From assembly GCF_003479605.1 (NCBI RefSeq), contig NZ_QUHR01000002.1:1-64000 (forward strand): a stretch of 64,000 bases of DNA, in the 5' to 3' direction. Origin of the DNA: Roseburia sp. AF12-17LB (lineage in GTDB: Bacteria; Bacillota; Clostridia; Lachnospirales; Lachnospiraceae). The position numbers were made by a program, and so were the translations under genes. The notes under the pieces are model-generated. The model made no database searches and was not told where the DNA came from. It saw only the letters and a list, made by a program, of their open reading frames with translations. This document shows positions 26,582 through 35,388 of the stretch, one piece after another; within the stretch, counting starts at the first letter, position 1, and each line of letters starts with the position of its first letter.

Positions 26582-27514
26582 ATGGACGGAATTATTAATG
26601 TGAGAAAAGAAAAAGGATTTACGTCCTTTGACGTAGTTGCAAAGCTGCGTGGAATTTTAAAAATGAAAAAGATTGGACATACAGGTACGCTTGATCCGGA
26701 TGCGGAGGGCGTACTTCCTGTATGTATAGGAAAAGCAACCAGAGTCTGTGACCTTTTAACTGATAAGGACAAGGTATACGAGGCAGTCATGCTTTTGGGA
26801 AAAGAAACGGATACCCAGGATATGACAGGAACCATATTAAAGGAATCCGAGGTAAATCTTTCCATAGAAGAAGTAAAGCAGTGTATTGAAAGCTTTGTGG
26901 GAGAATATGCACAGATTCCGCCGATGTATTCTGCACTGAAGGTCAATGGAAAGAAATTATGTGACTTAGCAAGAGAAGGTGTGGAAGTAGAACGCAAGGC
27001 AAGGAAGATTCAGATATTAGATATTGCAATTTTATCAATCGACTTGCCGCGAGTGACCATGCGGGTGCACTGTTCCAAAGGAACTTATATCCGGACATTG
27101 TGCCATGACATCGGAGAAAAATTAGGTTGTGGAGCCTGTATGGAGTACCTGATACGGACAAGAGTTTCAGATTTTCAAATAGAAGCTGCAAAAACACTGC
27201 AGGAAATTGAGACAATAATGAAAAGTGGTAAGATAGAAGAGATTTTATATCCCATTGATACCGTATTTAAAAATCTGCCACAGATTCACAGCCGCAAAGA
27301 TAGTACTGCACTTTTATATAATGGAAATAAGCTGCCGCTGCCCGTGATAGCAGAGGCAGAGACGATAGAGCATACGCTTGCTTCTTTTTATAAAGAAGAT
27401 GACTGCAAAAAAGTCAGAGTGTATGACAATGCAAATCATTTTGTTGGAATATATGAATACCGTACAGCGGACAGGCTGTTTAAGCCGGTAAAACTTTTCT
27501 TTACACAGCAATGA
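26582..27514 (+). CDS. truB: tRNA pseudouridine-55 synthase
   Basis: TruB makes pseudouridine 55 in the T-loop of most tRNAs. The 310-residue protein opens with DGIINVRKEKGFTSFDVV and carries the catalytic segment KIGHTGTLDPDAEGVLP with the nucleophile Asp near residue 39, then the family segments YTQIPPMYSALKVNG-like (AQIPPMYSALKVNGKKLCDL) and GTYIRTLCHDIG. A short C-terminal PUA-like region follows. It begins 12 bases after nrnA. Confidence 0.96.
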   Translation: MDGIINVRKEKGFTSFDVVAKLRGILKMKKIGHTGTLDPDAEGVLPVCIGKATRVCDLLTDKDKVYEAVMLLGKETDTQDMTGTILKESEVNLSIEEVKQCIESFVGEYAQIPPMYSALKVNGKKLCDLAREGVEVERKARKIQILDIAILSIDLPRVTMRVHCSKGTYIRTLCHDIGEKLGCGACMEYLIRTRVSDFQIEAAKTLQEIETIMKSGKIEEILYPIDTVFKNLPQIHSRKDSTALLYNGNKLPLPVIAEAETIEHTLASFYKEDDCKKVRVYDNANHFVGIYEYRTADRLFKPVKLFFTQQ

Positions 27515-27546
27515 GAAGGAAAAAGACATTTAAGCAGGTATAAAAA

Positions 27547-28470
27547 ATGAAGTATATACATGGAACAACAGAATTTCATATTGAAGAAGAATGCGTGCTT
27601 TCCCTTGGCAAATTTGACGGTCTGCACAGAGGACATGAGACTTTATTAGAACATATGATGGAGCAGAAGAATAAAGGCTGTGCAACGGTACTGTTTACCT
27701 TTGCCATTCCGCCGAGACCGGGCAGGATAAATGAAGTCCAGAAGGTGCTTACGACGAATGAAGAGAAGGTTGCAATCTGTGAAGAGCAGGGCATTGATTA
27801 TCTGATTGAATATCCTTTTACCAAAGAAGTCATGACCATGGAACCGGAAGCATTTATTGAAATGCTGGCTTCTTCCATGAAAATCCGTGGCATTGTGGTT
27901 GGAACAGATTTTCATTTCGGACATAACCGCCGAGGAGATTACCATCTGCTGGAAATATATGCGAAGAAGCTGCATTATGAACTTAAGGTAATAGATAAGG
28001 TTCAGTATGAGAATCGGGATATCAGCAGTACCTTTATCCGGGAAGAAGTAGAAAAGGGCAATATGGAAAAAGTAAAATACCTTCTTGGCTATGATTATTT
28101 TGTGGAAGGTGTTGTAATACATGGCAGAGAAATGGGCGCGAAGGTACTTGGAATCCCGACCATAAATATCATACCGCCTGAAAACAAACTGCTTCCGCCG
28201 TTTGGCGTCTATGTTTGTGATGTTGTAGTAGGGGATAAGACGTATCATGGAATCGCAGATGTGGGATGTAAGCCGACTATCGAAGGGGTTAATCCGGTAG
28301 CAGTGGAAACCAATATTTTTGATTTTAATGAGAATCTCTATGGAAAGAAAGTGCGTGTCTGCTTCCGGAGCAGAGAGCGCAGCGAGATGAAGTTTGAATC
28401 CTTAGAGGCTTTAAAGCAACAACTCGAACAGGATATTGCCTATGGCAGATTTTATGTACAGCAGCATTAA
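27547..28470 (+). CDS. ribF: bifunctional riboflavin kinase/FAD synthetase
   Basis: RibF phosphorylates riboflavin to FMN and adenylates FMN to FAD. The 307-residue protein has the N-terminal nucleotidyltransferase domain, with LGKFDGLHRGHETLL (the HxGH motif as HRGH) and GTDFHFGHNRRGD. The C-terminal kinase domain shows GREMGAKVLGIPTINI and PPFGVYVCDVV. Length and domain order are standard. Its FMN/FAD supply serves the flavoproteins of the Rnf complex and ApbE encoded farther along. Confidence 0.95.
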   Translation: MKYIHGTTEFHIEEECVLSLGKFDGLHRGHETLLEHMMEQKNKGCATVLFTFAIPPRPGRINEVQKVLTTNEEKVAICEEQGIDYLIEYPFTKEVMTMEPEAFIEMLASSMKIRGIVVGTDFHFGHNRRGDYHLLEIYAKKLHYELKVIDKVQYENRDISSTFIREEVEKGNMEKVKYLLGYDYFVEGVVIHGREMGAKVLGIPTINIIPPENKLLPPFGVYVCDVVVGDKTYHGIADVGCKPTIEGVNPVAVETNIFDFNENLYGKKVRVCFRSRERSEMKFESLEALKQQLEQDIAYGRFYVQQH

Positions 28471-28526
28471 ATATATGAATTTCGTAAAATTTCGAACAAT
28501 TGTTACATAATTGTTACATATTTATG

Positions 28527-28555
28527 TTGACATTATGAAATCACGTTGCTATAAT
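28527..28555 (+). promoter_or_regulatory. consensus sigma-A promoter of the NlpC/P60 gene
   Basis: TTGACA at 28527-28532 and TATAAT at 28550-28555 are exactly 17 bases apart, with TGC before the -10 box: a perfect consensus promoter. Two TGTTACATA-type direct repeats lie just upstream (28501-28520). Confidence 0.88.
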
Positions 28556-28644
28556 CTTAAAATATGGAGAAGCATATTGATTCGAACAGATGCGGAAATG
28601 CAGGGTGCATTTTGCATCGTTACAATGTCAGGAGGCATATTTTT

Positions 28645-29763
28645 ATGAAGAACAATAGAAAGTGGAAGACAACAGCATTTATTCTTACCTGTGGACTTAC
28701 AGTGGCGCTTGAGGGTGGCGCAGCTGCACAGACATCAGCAGGTTCCGGCTTAAATGCAGGAATATTTGCTACAATGGATTCCTATTATAATACAGATATT
28801 GTTGTTTCAGCAACCAATACTGTTACAACGATGGAAGGACAGTCTGAGGATGCTGCAGCAACTGATACAACGGTACCTGCAGATACAGCAGCAACCGATA
28901 CAGCGGTACCTGTAGATACAACAATCTGTGGATATACCAATCTTGGTATTGCACAGGTTGACAGCAGTTTAAATGTAAGGGAACAGCCGGATACCAATTC
29001 TGATATCGTAGGAAAGATGCAGAGTGATGCCGGATGTGAAATTTTAGAGGACGATGGCGAGTGGCTTAAAATTGAATCTGGTCAGGTAACCGGATATGTA
29101 AAAGCAGAATATATCATTACCGGAGAGGCAGCTGTAGCAAAAGCCCAGGAAGTAATGAAGACCATTGCAACCGTTACAACACAGACTTTAAATGTACGTG
29201 CTGAGATGAATACCGATTGTACCAAACTGGCATTGATGCCGGAAGGAGAAGAATTAGAGGTTTTAAATCAGTATGATGGCTGGGTGGAAGTAGACTTAGA
29301 TGGTGATGTAGGATATGCAAGCACCGACTATGTAGAGATTTCACAGCAGCTGCCAAAGGCACAGACCATGACAGAATTAAAATATGGTCAGGGTGTTTCA
29401 GATACAAGAGTATCACTGGTGGCTTATGCAACACAGTTTGTCGGTAATCCATATGTATGGGGCGGAACCAGCCTTACCAGAGGAGCGGACTGTTCCGGAT
29501 TCGTATTATCCGTATATGCAAATTATGGCGTATATCTGCCACACTCATCCAGAGCACAGGCAGGATGCGGAACCAGAATCAGTGCATCCGAAGCACAGCC
29601 GGGAGATTTGTTCTTCTATGGTAGCGGTAAGGGCATCAACCATGTGGCAATCTATATCGGAAATGGTCAGATTGTTCATGCAAGTTCACCTTCTACCGGA
29701 ATCAAGATTTCCAATGCATATTATCGTTCACCAGTATGTGTTGTCCGTGTATTAGGAAACTAG
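28645..29763 (+). CDS. secreted NlpC/P60 cell-wall endopeptidase with SH3 domains
   Basis: The 372-residue protein cleaves peptide bonds in peptidoglycan stem peptides. The ATG at 28645 follows AGGAGG and gives a signal peptide with a basic start (MKNNRKWKTT). A Thr/Ala/Asp-rich linker with two near-identical ATDTTVPADTA-like units is next. Two bacterial SH3 domains follow (about 110-170 and 180-235), each with an LNVR motif. The C-terminal NlpC/P60 domain has the catalytic Cys in RGADCSGFVLSVYANYG, the His in INHVAIYIGNG and a further polar residue in VHASSP. A strong single promoter suggests high expression. Confidence 0.93.
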   Translation: MKNNRKWKTTAFILTCGLTVALEGGAAAQTSAGSGLNAGIFATMDSYYNTDIVVSATNTVTTMEGQSEDAAATDTTVPADTAATDTAVPVDTTICGYTNLGIAQVDSSLNVREQPDTNSDIVGKMQSDAGCEILEDDGEWLKIESGQVTGYVKAEYIITGEAAVAKAQEVMKTIATVTTQTLNVRAEMNTDCTKLALMPEGEELEVLNQYDGWVEVDLDGDVGYASTDYVEISQQLPKAQTMTELKYGQGVSDTRVSLVAYATQFVGNPYVWGGTSLTRGADCSGFVLSVYANYGVYLPHSSRAQAGCGTRISASEAQPGDLFFYGSGKGINHVAIYIGNGQIVHASSPSTGIKISNAYYRSPVCVVRVLGN

Positions 29764-29786
29764 ATAAGGAAACTAACAGAATTTTG

Positions 29787-29815
29787 TTTACAAATAATAA
29801 GTAGTATGTTATATT
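29787..29815 (+). promoter_or_regulatory. promoter of rpsO
   Basis: TTTACA at 29787-29792 and TATATT at 29810-29815 are 17 bases apart with TGT before the -10 box. The resulting leader of about 85 bases contains a CCGA-TCGG mini-hairpin and may be the site of S15 self-regulation. Confidence 0.65.
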
Positions 29816-29907
29816 TGTTAGGTATGATTTAGCCGATATTCGGTAGATGGACACTCCGACCTTTTGCTGATTATCAGGCGATAAGAAAATATAAGGAGGA
29901 AACGTAA

Positions 29908-30174
29908 ATGTTATCAAAAGAAAGAAAAGAAGAAATCATCGCAGAATATGGTAAAACTGCTACAGACACAGGTTCACCAGAGGTACAGGTTGCACTTTTA
30001 ACAGCCAGAATCAATGAGCTGAATGAGCACTTAAAAGTAAATCAGAAGGATCATCATTCCAGAAGAGGACTTTTAAAGATGGTTGGTCAGAGACGTCGTT
30101 TACTGGCTTACTTAAAGAAAGTTGATATTGAAAGATATCGTTCTTTAATCGAACGTTTAGGTTTAAGAAAGTAA
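29908..30174 (+). CDS. rpsO: 30S ribosomal protein S15
   Basis: S15 is a primary 16S rRNA-binding protein of the small subunit. The 88-residue length is standard. It shows the family segments [20 protein letters not shown] and [20 protein letters not shown]. The start has TAAGGAGG upstream. In many bacteria S15 represses its own mRNA through a leader structure. The gene is followed by a strong terminator and then by pnp, the common rpsO-pnp order. Confidence 0.98.
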   Translation: MLSKERKEEIIAEYGKTATDTGSPEVQVALLTARINELNEHLKVNQKDHHSRRGLLKMVGQRRRLLAYLKKVDIERYRSLIERLGLRK

Positions 30175-30200
30175 TTTCTTGTAAAAGGAAACCGTATAGA

Positions 30201-30229
30201 ATAGAGCGGAGTTGTCCGCTCTATTTTTC
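30201..30229 (+). terminator. terminator after rpsO
   Basis: ATAGAGCGGA at 30201-30210 pairs perfectly with TCCGCTCTAT at 30215-30224 around a GTTG loop, followed by TTTT. Confidence 0.88.
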
Positions 30230-30308
30230 GGTTGCTAGGCTTCCACAGGTTGCCGGATATCCGTAAGGAACTGCAAGTACAGAGTCTTATGGATGACAAT
30301 GTAAGAAC

Positions 30309-30424
30309 GGCAGAAGGACGATTCCGAGACCACTGATTAGTGCAATTACAGATTGTGTTAATCAGTAGTTTCGGTCGATACACCTCCGGATGGCTGCAAA
30401 CAGCACCATTTCGGAACTTCTGCC
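30309..30424 (+). promoter_or_regulatory. structured leader RNA upstream of pnp
   Basis: An outer stem pairs GGCAGAAG at 30309-30316 with CTTCTGCC at 30417-30424. Inside it a 16-bp stem pairs 30324-30339 with 30359-30374 (two G-U pairs), and a small GCTG-CAGC hairpin lies further right. The whole forms a three-way-junction-like element ending 43 bases before the pnp start. In enterobacteria a leader stem of pnp is cut by RNase III and then used for autoregulation by PNPase; a similar role here is inference. Confidence 0.65.
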
Positions 30425-30467
30425 ATAATAAGCAGGAATATCCTGTATACAAAAAAGGAGAAATGAT

Positions 30468-32561
30468 ATGTACCAGAGTTATTCAATGGAACTTGCCGGA
30501 AGAACTCTTACGGTTGATATTAACCGTGTGGGTAAACAGGCAAATGGATGTGCATTCATGCACTACGGTGATACCACTGTATTATCTACTGCAACAGCAT
30601 CTGAAAAGCCAAGAGACGGAATCGACTTTTTCCCTCTTAGCGTAGAGTTCGAAGAGAAATCTTATGCAGTAGGAAAAATCCCAGGTGGATTTAATAAGAG
30701 AGAAGGAAAAGCATCTGAGAATGCAATTCTTACTTCCCGTGTAATTGACAGACCTATGCGTCCGTTATTCCCAAAGGATTATCGTAATGATGTAACATTA
30801 AACAACCTCGTTATGAGCGTTGACCCGGAATGCCGTCCGGAAATCGTAGCAATGCTTGGTTCTGCGATTGCAACCTGCATTTCGGACATCCCATTTGACG
30901 GACCATGTGCTATGACACAGGTCGGAATGAAAGATGGTGAATTTGTAATCAACCCATCCCAGGAAGTTTGGGACAATGGTGATTTACAGTTGACGGTTGC
31001 TTCTACCAGAGAGAAAGTAATCATGATTGAAGCCGGAGCAAATGAGATTCCGGAAGATAAAATGATTGAAGCAATTTACATGGCACACGACATCAACCAG
31101 ACCATTAATGATTTCATTATGAAACTGGTAAACGAAGTTGGTAAACCAAAACATGAATATACAAGCTGTGCAGTTCCAGAGGAAATGTTTGCAGCTATGC
31201 GTGAGATTGTTACACCGGATGAGATGGAAGTAGCAGTATTCTCTGACGACAAACAGACCAGAGAAGAAAATATCCGTAAAGTAACAGAGAAAATGGAAGA
31301 GGCATTTGCAGATAACGAAGAGTGGCTTCCATTAGTTGGTGAGGCTGTATATCAGTATCAGAAGAAGACCGTTCGTAAGATGATTTTAAAAGACCACAAA
31401 CGTCCGGATGGAAGAGCAATCAACCAGATTCGTCCGCTGGCATCTGAGGTTGATATTATTCCTAGAGTACATGGTTCTGCTATGTTTACCCGTGGACAGA
31501 CTCAGATTTGTGATGTTGTAACATTAGCTCCATTATCTGAAGTTCAGAAAATCGATGGATTAGATGAGAATATTACCACCAAGAGATATATGCACCATTA
31601 CAATTTCCCATCCTACTCTGTTGGAGAAACAAAACCTTCCAGAGGACCGGGACGTCGTGAAATCGGACATGGAGCACTGGCTGAGAAAGCATTGGTTCCG
31701 GTTCTTCCTTCTGAAGAAGAATTCCCATATGCAATCCGTGCCGTATCCGAGACCTTTGAATCTAATGGTTCTACCTCTATGGCATCTACCTGCGCATCCT
31801 GTATGGCGCTTATGGCTGCAGGTGTTCCGATTAAGAAAATGGTTGCAGGTATTTCCTGTGGTCTGGTAACTGGTGAGACAGATGATGATTACATCGTATT
31901 AACCGATATTCAGGGACTTGAGGACTTCTTCGGAGATATGGACTTCAAGGTAACTGGTACACATGACGGTATTACTGCAATCCAGATGGATATTAAGATT
32001 CACGGATTAACAAGACCTATCGTAGAAGAAGCAATCAGAAGAACCAGGGAAGCAAGACTTTATATCATGGACGAAGTTATGTCTAAAGCAATTGCTGAGC
32101 CAAGAAAAGAAGTTGGACAGTATGCTCCAAAGATTCTTCAGGTTCAGATTGACCCGGCTAAGATTGGTGATGTAGTAGGTCAGAAGGGTAAGACAATCAA
32201 CGAGATTATCGACCGCACTGGTGTTAAGATTGACATCAATGATGAAGGTGCAGTAAGCATCTGTGGTACCGATAAAGCAATGCTTGAGAAAGCTGCTGAC
32301 ATGATCCGTATCATTACAACTGATTTCGAAGAAGGTCAGATTTTCACTGGTAAAGTAGTAAGCATCAAAGAATTTGGTGCATTCATCGAATTTGCACCGG
32401 GCAAAGAGGGAATGGTTCACATTTCCAAGATTGCGAAAGAGAGAATCGAACATGTAGAAGATGTTCTGACTCTTGGTGATACAGTAACCTGTATCTGCAT
32501 GGGCAAAGACAGAATGGGAAGAATCAGCTTCTCCATCAAGGATGTTCCTGCTCAGAACTAA
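30468..32561 (+). CDS. pnp: polyribonucleotide nucleotidyltransferase (PNPase)
   Basis: PNPase degrades RNA 3' to 5' by phosphorolysis and can add tails. The 697-residue protein has two RNase PH domains, the second with TRGQTQICDVVTL and FPSYSVGETKPSRGPGRREIGHG, followed by KH (GDVVGQKGKTINEIIDRTGV) and S1 (GKVVSIKEFGAFIEF) domains at the C-terminus. All domains are complete. An AAGGAG site precedes the ATG. A long structured leader suggests post-transcriptional control. Confidence 0.97.
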   Translation: MYQSYSMELAGRTLTVDINRVGKQANGCAFMHYGDTTVLSTATASEKPRDGIDFFPLSVEFEEKSYAVGKIPGGFNKREGKASENAILTSRVIDRPMRPLFPKDYRNDVTLNNLVMSVDPECRPEIVAMLGSAIATCISDIPFDGPCAMTQVGMKDGEFVINPSQEVWDNGDLQLTVASTREKVIMIEAGANEIPEDKMIEAIYMAHDINQTINDFIMKLVNEVGKPKHEYTSCAVPEEMFAAMREIVTPDEMEVAVFSDDKQTREENIRKVTEKMEEAFADNEEWLPLVGEAVYQYQKKTVRKMILKDHKRPDGRAINQIRPLASEVDIIPRVHGSAMFTRGQTQICDVVTLAPLSEVQKIDGLDENITTKRYMHHYNFPSYSVGETKPSRGPGRREIGHGALAEKALVPVLPSEEEFPYAIRAVSETFESNGSTSMASTCASCMALMAAGVPIKKMVAGISCGLVTGETDDDYIVLTDIQGLEDFFGDMDFKVTGTHDGITAIQMDIKIHGLTRPIVEEAIRRTREARLYIMDEVMSKAIAEPRKEVGQYAPKILQVQIDPAKIGDVVGQKGKTINEIIDRTGVKIDINDEGAVSICGTDKAMLEKAADMIRIITTDFEEGQIFTGKVVSIKEFGAFIEFAPGKEGMVHISKIAKERIEHVEDVLTLGDTVTCICMGKDRMGRISFSIKDVPAQN

Positions 32562-32610
32562 TTGCAGATTCGTGGCATGTGATTTTTCAATACTCACATA
32601 AATAAAATAA

Positions 32611-32657
32611 GGCGTATGCTTTTGCGGATGAAAATCCACAAGGGTATACGCCTTTTT
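32611..32657 (+). terminator. terminator after pnp
   Basis: GGCGTAT at 32611-32617 pairs with ATACGCC at 32646-32652, with an inner GGAT-ATCC stem, followed by five T. The next bases (about 32656-32680) resemble the first 24 bases of the 90-bp repeat. Confidence 0.8.
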
Positions 32658-32800
32658 ACGTAAGTAGCGAAGAAAAAGTCTGGCAGAAAAAAAGAGCCGA
32701 GTTTGCTGAGTAAACTTCCTTTTCGGGTATCCGGAAAGCTCTGCCGGTGGTCAAAAATGCTGCACTGCATATATTATAAGAAAACATAAAATGGTGCAGT

Positions 32801-33691
32801 ATGGAACGGGTCAGACAGATTACAAGGGTGAATGAAGCTCATAAACTAGGATATATTGGAAATAATGTCACGGTAGCCGTGATGGATACAGGAATTGGAA
32901 CTCATATTGATTTTGGACAAAGAATCAGAGGATTTCGTGATTATGTAGGTGATAAGAAGATACTTTATGATGATAACGGTCATGGAACCCATGTTTCCGG
33001 AATTATTGCAGGTTCTGGTTTCGCTTCCCATGGACGTTACCGGGGAATGGCTCCGGGAGCACAGATATTTTCGATAAAAGTATTAGACCGCATGGGAAAA
33101 GGTAATACCAGACTGGTGGTATCTGCATTAAAATGGCTGATTGCAAATTATGGGAAAATGAATATAAGAATCTTAAATATTTCCGTAGGAATGCTTGCTT
33201 CGGCCAGAAGGGAAGAACAGGAGGAATTGTTAGCAGCAATTGAAGCAGTCTGGGACGCAGGAATCGTAGTGGTTGCTGCTGCAGGAAATAACGGGCCAAA
33301 GGATAAGAGTATTACGATACCGGGGCTATGCCGGAAGATTATAACGGTGGGCAGCAGTGATGATGAGGAAGGAGAAGTAAAAAATCTGGGTCTGATGCGT
33401 GGGTATAGTGGGAGGGGTCCGACGGAAGCCTGCATTATGAAACCAGAAGTAGTGGCTCCTGGAACAGCGATTGTCAGCTGTAAGCGGATGGGAAATGGTT
33501 ATGAGATGAAAAGTGGAACCTCTATGGCAACACCGGTGGTGGCCGGGGCGGTCGCGGTGCTTTTAAGCCGTTATCCAAATCTAAAACCGGCAGAAGTAAA
33601 ACTGCGGCTTTATGAGACGAGTGTAGATACTGGAAAATCCAAGCATGCACAGGGCTGGGGGAGGCTGGATGTCATGCGGCTGATTCGATAA
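32801..33691 (+). CDS. intracellular subtilisin-like serine protease
   Basis: The 296-residue protein is a compact S8 (subtilase) protease. The catalytic triad is visible as Asp in VMDTGIGTHIDF (near residue 29), His in GHGTHVSGIIAGSG (near 63) and Ser in SGTSMATPVVAGAVAV (near 233); the oxyanion Asn is in AAAGNNG. There is no signal peptide or long propeptide, so it is probably cytoplasmic, like AprX or intracellular subtilisins. The ATG at 32801 has no clear Shine-Dalgarno, which is odd in this genome; it may be poorly translated or leaderless. Its substrates are unknown. Confidence 0.88.
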   Translation: MERVRQITRVNEAHKLGYIGNNVTVAVMDTGIGTHIDFGQRIRGFRDYVGDKKILYDDNGHGTHVSGIIAGSGFASHGRYRGMAPGAQIFSIKVLDRMGKGNTRLVVSALKWLIANYGKMNIRILNISVGMLASARREEQEELLAAIEAVWDAGIVVVAAAGNNGPKDKSITIPGLCRKIITVGSSDDEEGEVKNLGLMRGYSGRGPTEACIMKPEVVAPGTAIVSCKRMGNGYEMKSGTSMATPVVAGAVAVLLSRYPNLKPAEVKLRLYETSVDTGKSKHAQGWGRLDVMRLIR

Positions 33692-33765
33692 AAGAAAATA
33701 GCCTGGAAGAGATAAAAAGCAGAAAGAAAGAGACAGAGACAGAGGGAAAGGAATACGCCGGACAT

Positions 33766-33794
33766 TTGATTTCTGGGAGAAAATGCGGTAAAAT
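33766..33794 (+). promoter_or_regulatory. promoter of cardiolipin synthase gene
   Basis: TTGATT at 33766-33771 and TAAAAT at 33789-33794 are 17 bases apart, about 50 bases before the GTG start. Confidence 0.55.
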
Positions 33795-33844
33795 GAAAAA
33801 TACGCATAAAATAAGGGGTAGAAAAAGAAAGAGGAGGGAATAAG

Positions 33845-35380
33845 GTGAAGAAAATAGTTAAAGTTTTAATCAGCAGACTTTTTATCACAGTTTTACTTAT
33901 TTTACTTCAGTTTGGATATTTATTTTATCTGCTGCTGGAAGTTGGTAAAATGTCTACTTACATCAACCTGATTCTCAATATACTTGCATTTATCGTAGCT
34001 TTATTCGTTGTAAATCGAAGAATGAATCCGGCATACCGGCTGGCATGGGTATTTATTATTCTGATGTTTCCATTGCTCGGATTATTGCTGTACGTGGTAT
34101 TTGGAAGACCGGAACTCACCAGAAAGGCAAGAGAGAAAATGAACCGTGTAAATGAGGAAGTAGAACCGCTTCTTACAGAAGATAGAGCGTGCAGAGAACG
34201 GCTGGCAGAAGAAGATTCGGTTGCCGCTGGACAGTCTGCATATATCAGTGACTGGGCGCATTTTCCAGTTTATGAACATACAGCAACAAATTATTATCCG
34301 TCCGGAGAAGAAATGTTTCCAGTTATGTTAGAAGAAATCCGGAAAGCGAAAAAGTTTGTTTTTCTGGAATATTTTATTTTAGATGATGGAAAGATGTTCC
34401 GGGAGCTGATTCAGCTTTTGAAGGAAAAAGTGGAAGAGGGCGTAGAAGTACGTCTGATTTATGATGATGTTGGCTGCATTACGACACTGCCGAATAATTT
34501 CTATAAGGAATTGCAGAAAATCGGAATTAAATGTGCGGCGTTTAATCCGTTGCGGGCGAGACTGGCTGTTATTATGAATAACCGTGACCACAGAAAAATC
34601 CTCGTTATTGATGGAAATGTTGCATTTACTGGCGGAATTAATATTGCAGATGAATATATCAATGAAATTGAGCGGTTTGGATACTGGAAGGATACCGGAA
34701 TCCGTATGAAAGGTGCAGCGGTATGGAGCTTTACCTGTATGTTTCTTGAAATGTGGAATTATATAATAAATTCCACGGAGGATTATGAGAAGTTCCGGCC
34801 GGATGCAGACTATGTGGCAAAGATTCCATCCGTTGGATATGTGCAGCCGTATAGTGATACACCGTTAGATCACGAAAATACCGGCGAGAATGTATACATG
34901 AACATTATTAATTCAGCACAAAAGTATGTCTACATTTTCACCCCGTATCTGATTATTGACCATGAAATGCTGGTAAGCCTTCAGAATGCGGCAAAACGTG
35001 GTGTGGATGTGCGGATTGTAACACCTGGAATTCCGGATAAGAAATTTGTTTATCTTCTGACACAGGCAGATTATGGTGTTCTTATTGAAAGTGGTGTAAA
35101 GATTTATCAGTATACACCGGGATTTATTCATGCAAAGAGTTTTGTCTGTGATGATAAAATTGCTACCGTAGGCAGTATCAATCTGGATTACCGCAGTATG
35201 TATCTGCATTTTGAATGCGGAGTCTGGTGCTATAAGACCGAGGCAGTGCTGCAGTTAAAAGAAGATGCACTTGCGGTAATCGGACAGTCACAGCAGATTG
35301 ATCTGGAATTCTGCAAACACAGATTTGTAGGAGTACGGATGATACAGACCTGTCTGCGTCTGCTGGCCCCGCTTTTGTAG
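33845..35380 (+). CDS. cls: cardiolipin synthase (phospholipase D family)
   Basis: Cls condenses two phosphatidylglycerol molecules to cardiolipin at the membrane. The 511-residue protein starts with two membrane helices (about 8-30 and 38-60, plus a third near 70-85). Two PLD repeats follow: NRDHRKILVIDGNVAFTGG near residue 243 and FIHAKSFVCDDKIATVGS near 425, each with the HxKxxxxD motif. The GTG start has AGGAGGG upstream. The gene ends 8 bases from a convergent carboxypeptidase gene with no terminator visible between. Confidence 0.93.
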   Translation: MKKIVKVLISRLFITVLLILLQFGYLFYLLLEVGKMSTYINLILNILAFIVALFVVNRRMNPAYRLAWVFIILMFPLLGLLLYVVFGRPELTRKAREKMNRVNEEVEPLLTEDRACRERLAEEDSVAAGQSAYISDWAHFPVYEHTATNYYPSGEEMFPVMLEEIRKAKKFVFLEYFILDDGKMFRELIQLLKEKVEEGVEVRLIYDDVGCITTLPNNFYKELQKIGIKCAAFNPLRARLAVIMNNRDHRKILVIDGNVAFTGGINIADEYINEIERFGYWKDTGIRMKGAAVWSFTCMFLEMWNYIINSTEDYEKFRPDADYVAKIPSVGYVQPYSDTPLDHENTGENVYMNIINSAQKYVYIFTPYLIIDHEMLVSLQNAAKRGVDVRIVTPGIPDKKFVYLLTQADYGVLIESGVKIYQYTPGFIHAKSFVCDDKIATVGSINLDYRSMYLHFECGVWCYKTEAVLQLKEDALAVIGQSQQIDLEFCKHRFVGVRMIQTCLRLLAPLL

Positions 35381-35388
35381 AAAAGGTT

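Noticed and set aside
30291..30338. 15-codon upstream ORF in the pnp leader
   Set aside because: The ATG has no good ribosome site, and the region is better explained as base-paired leader.
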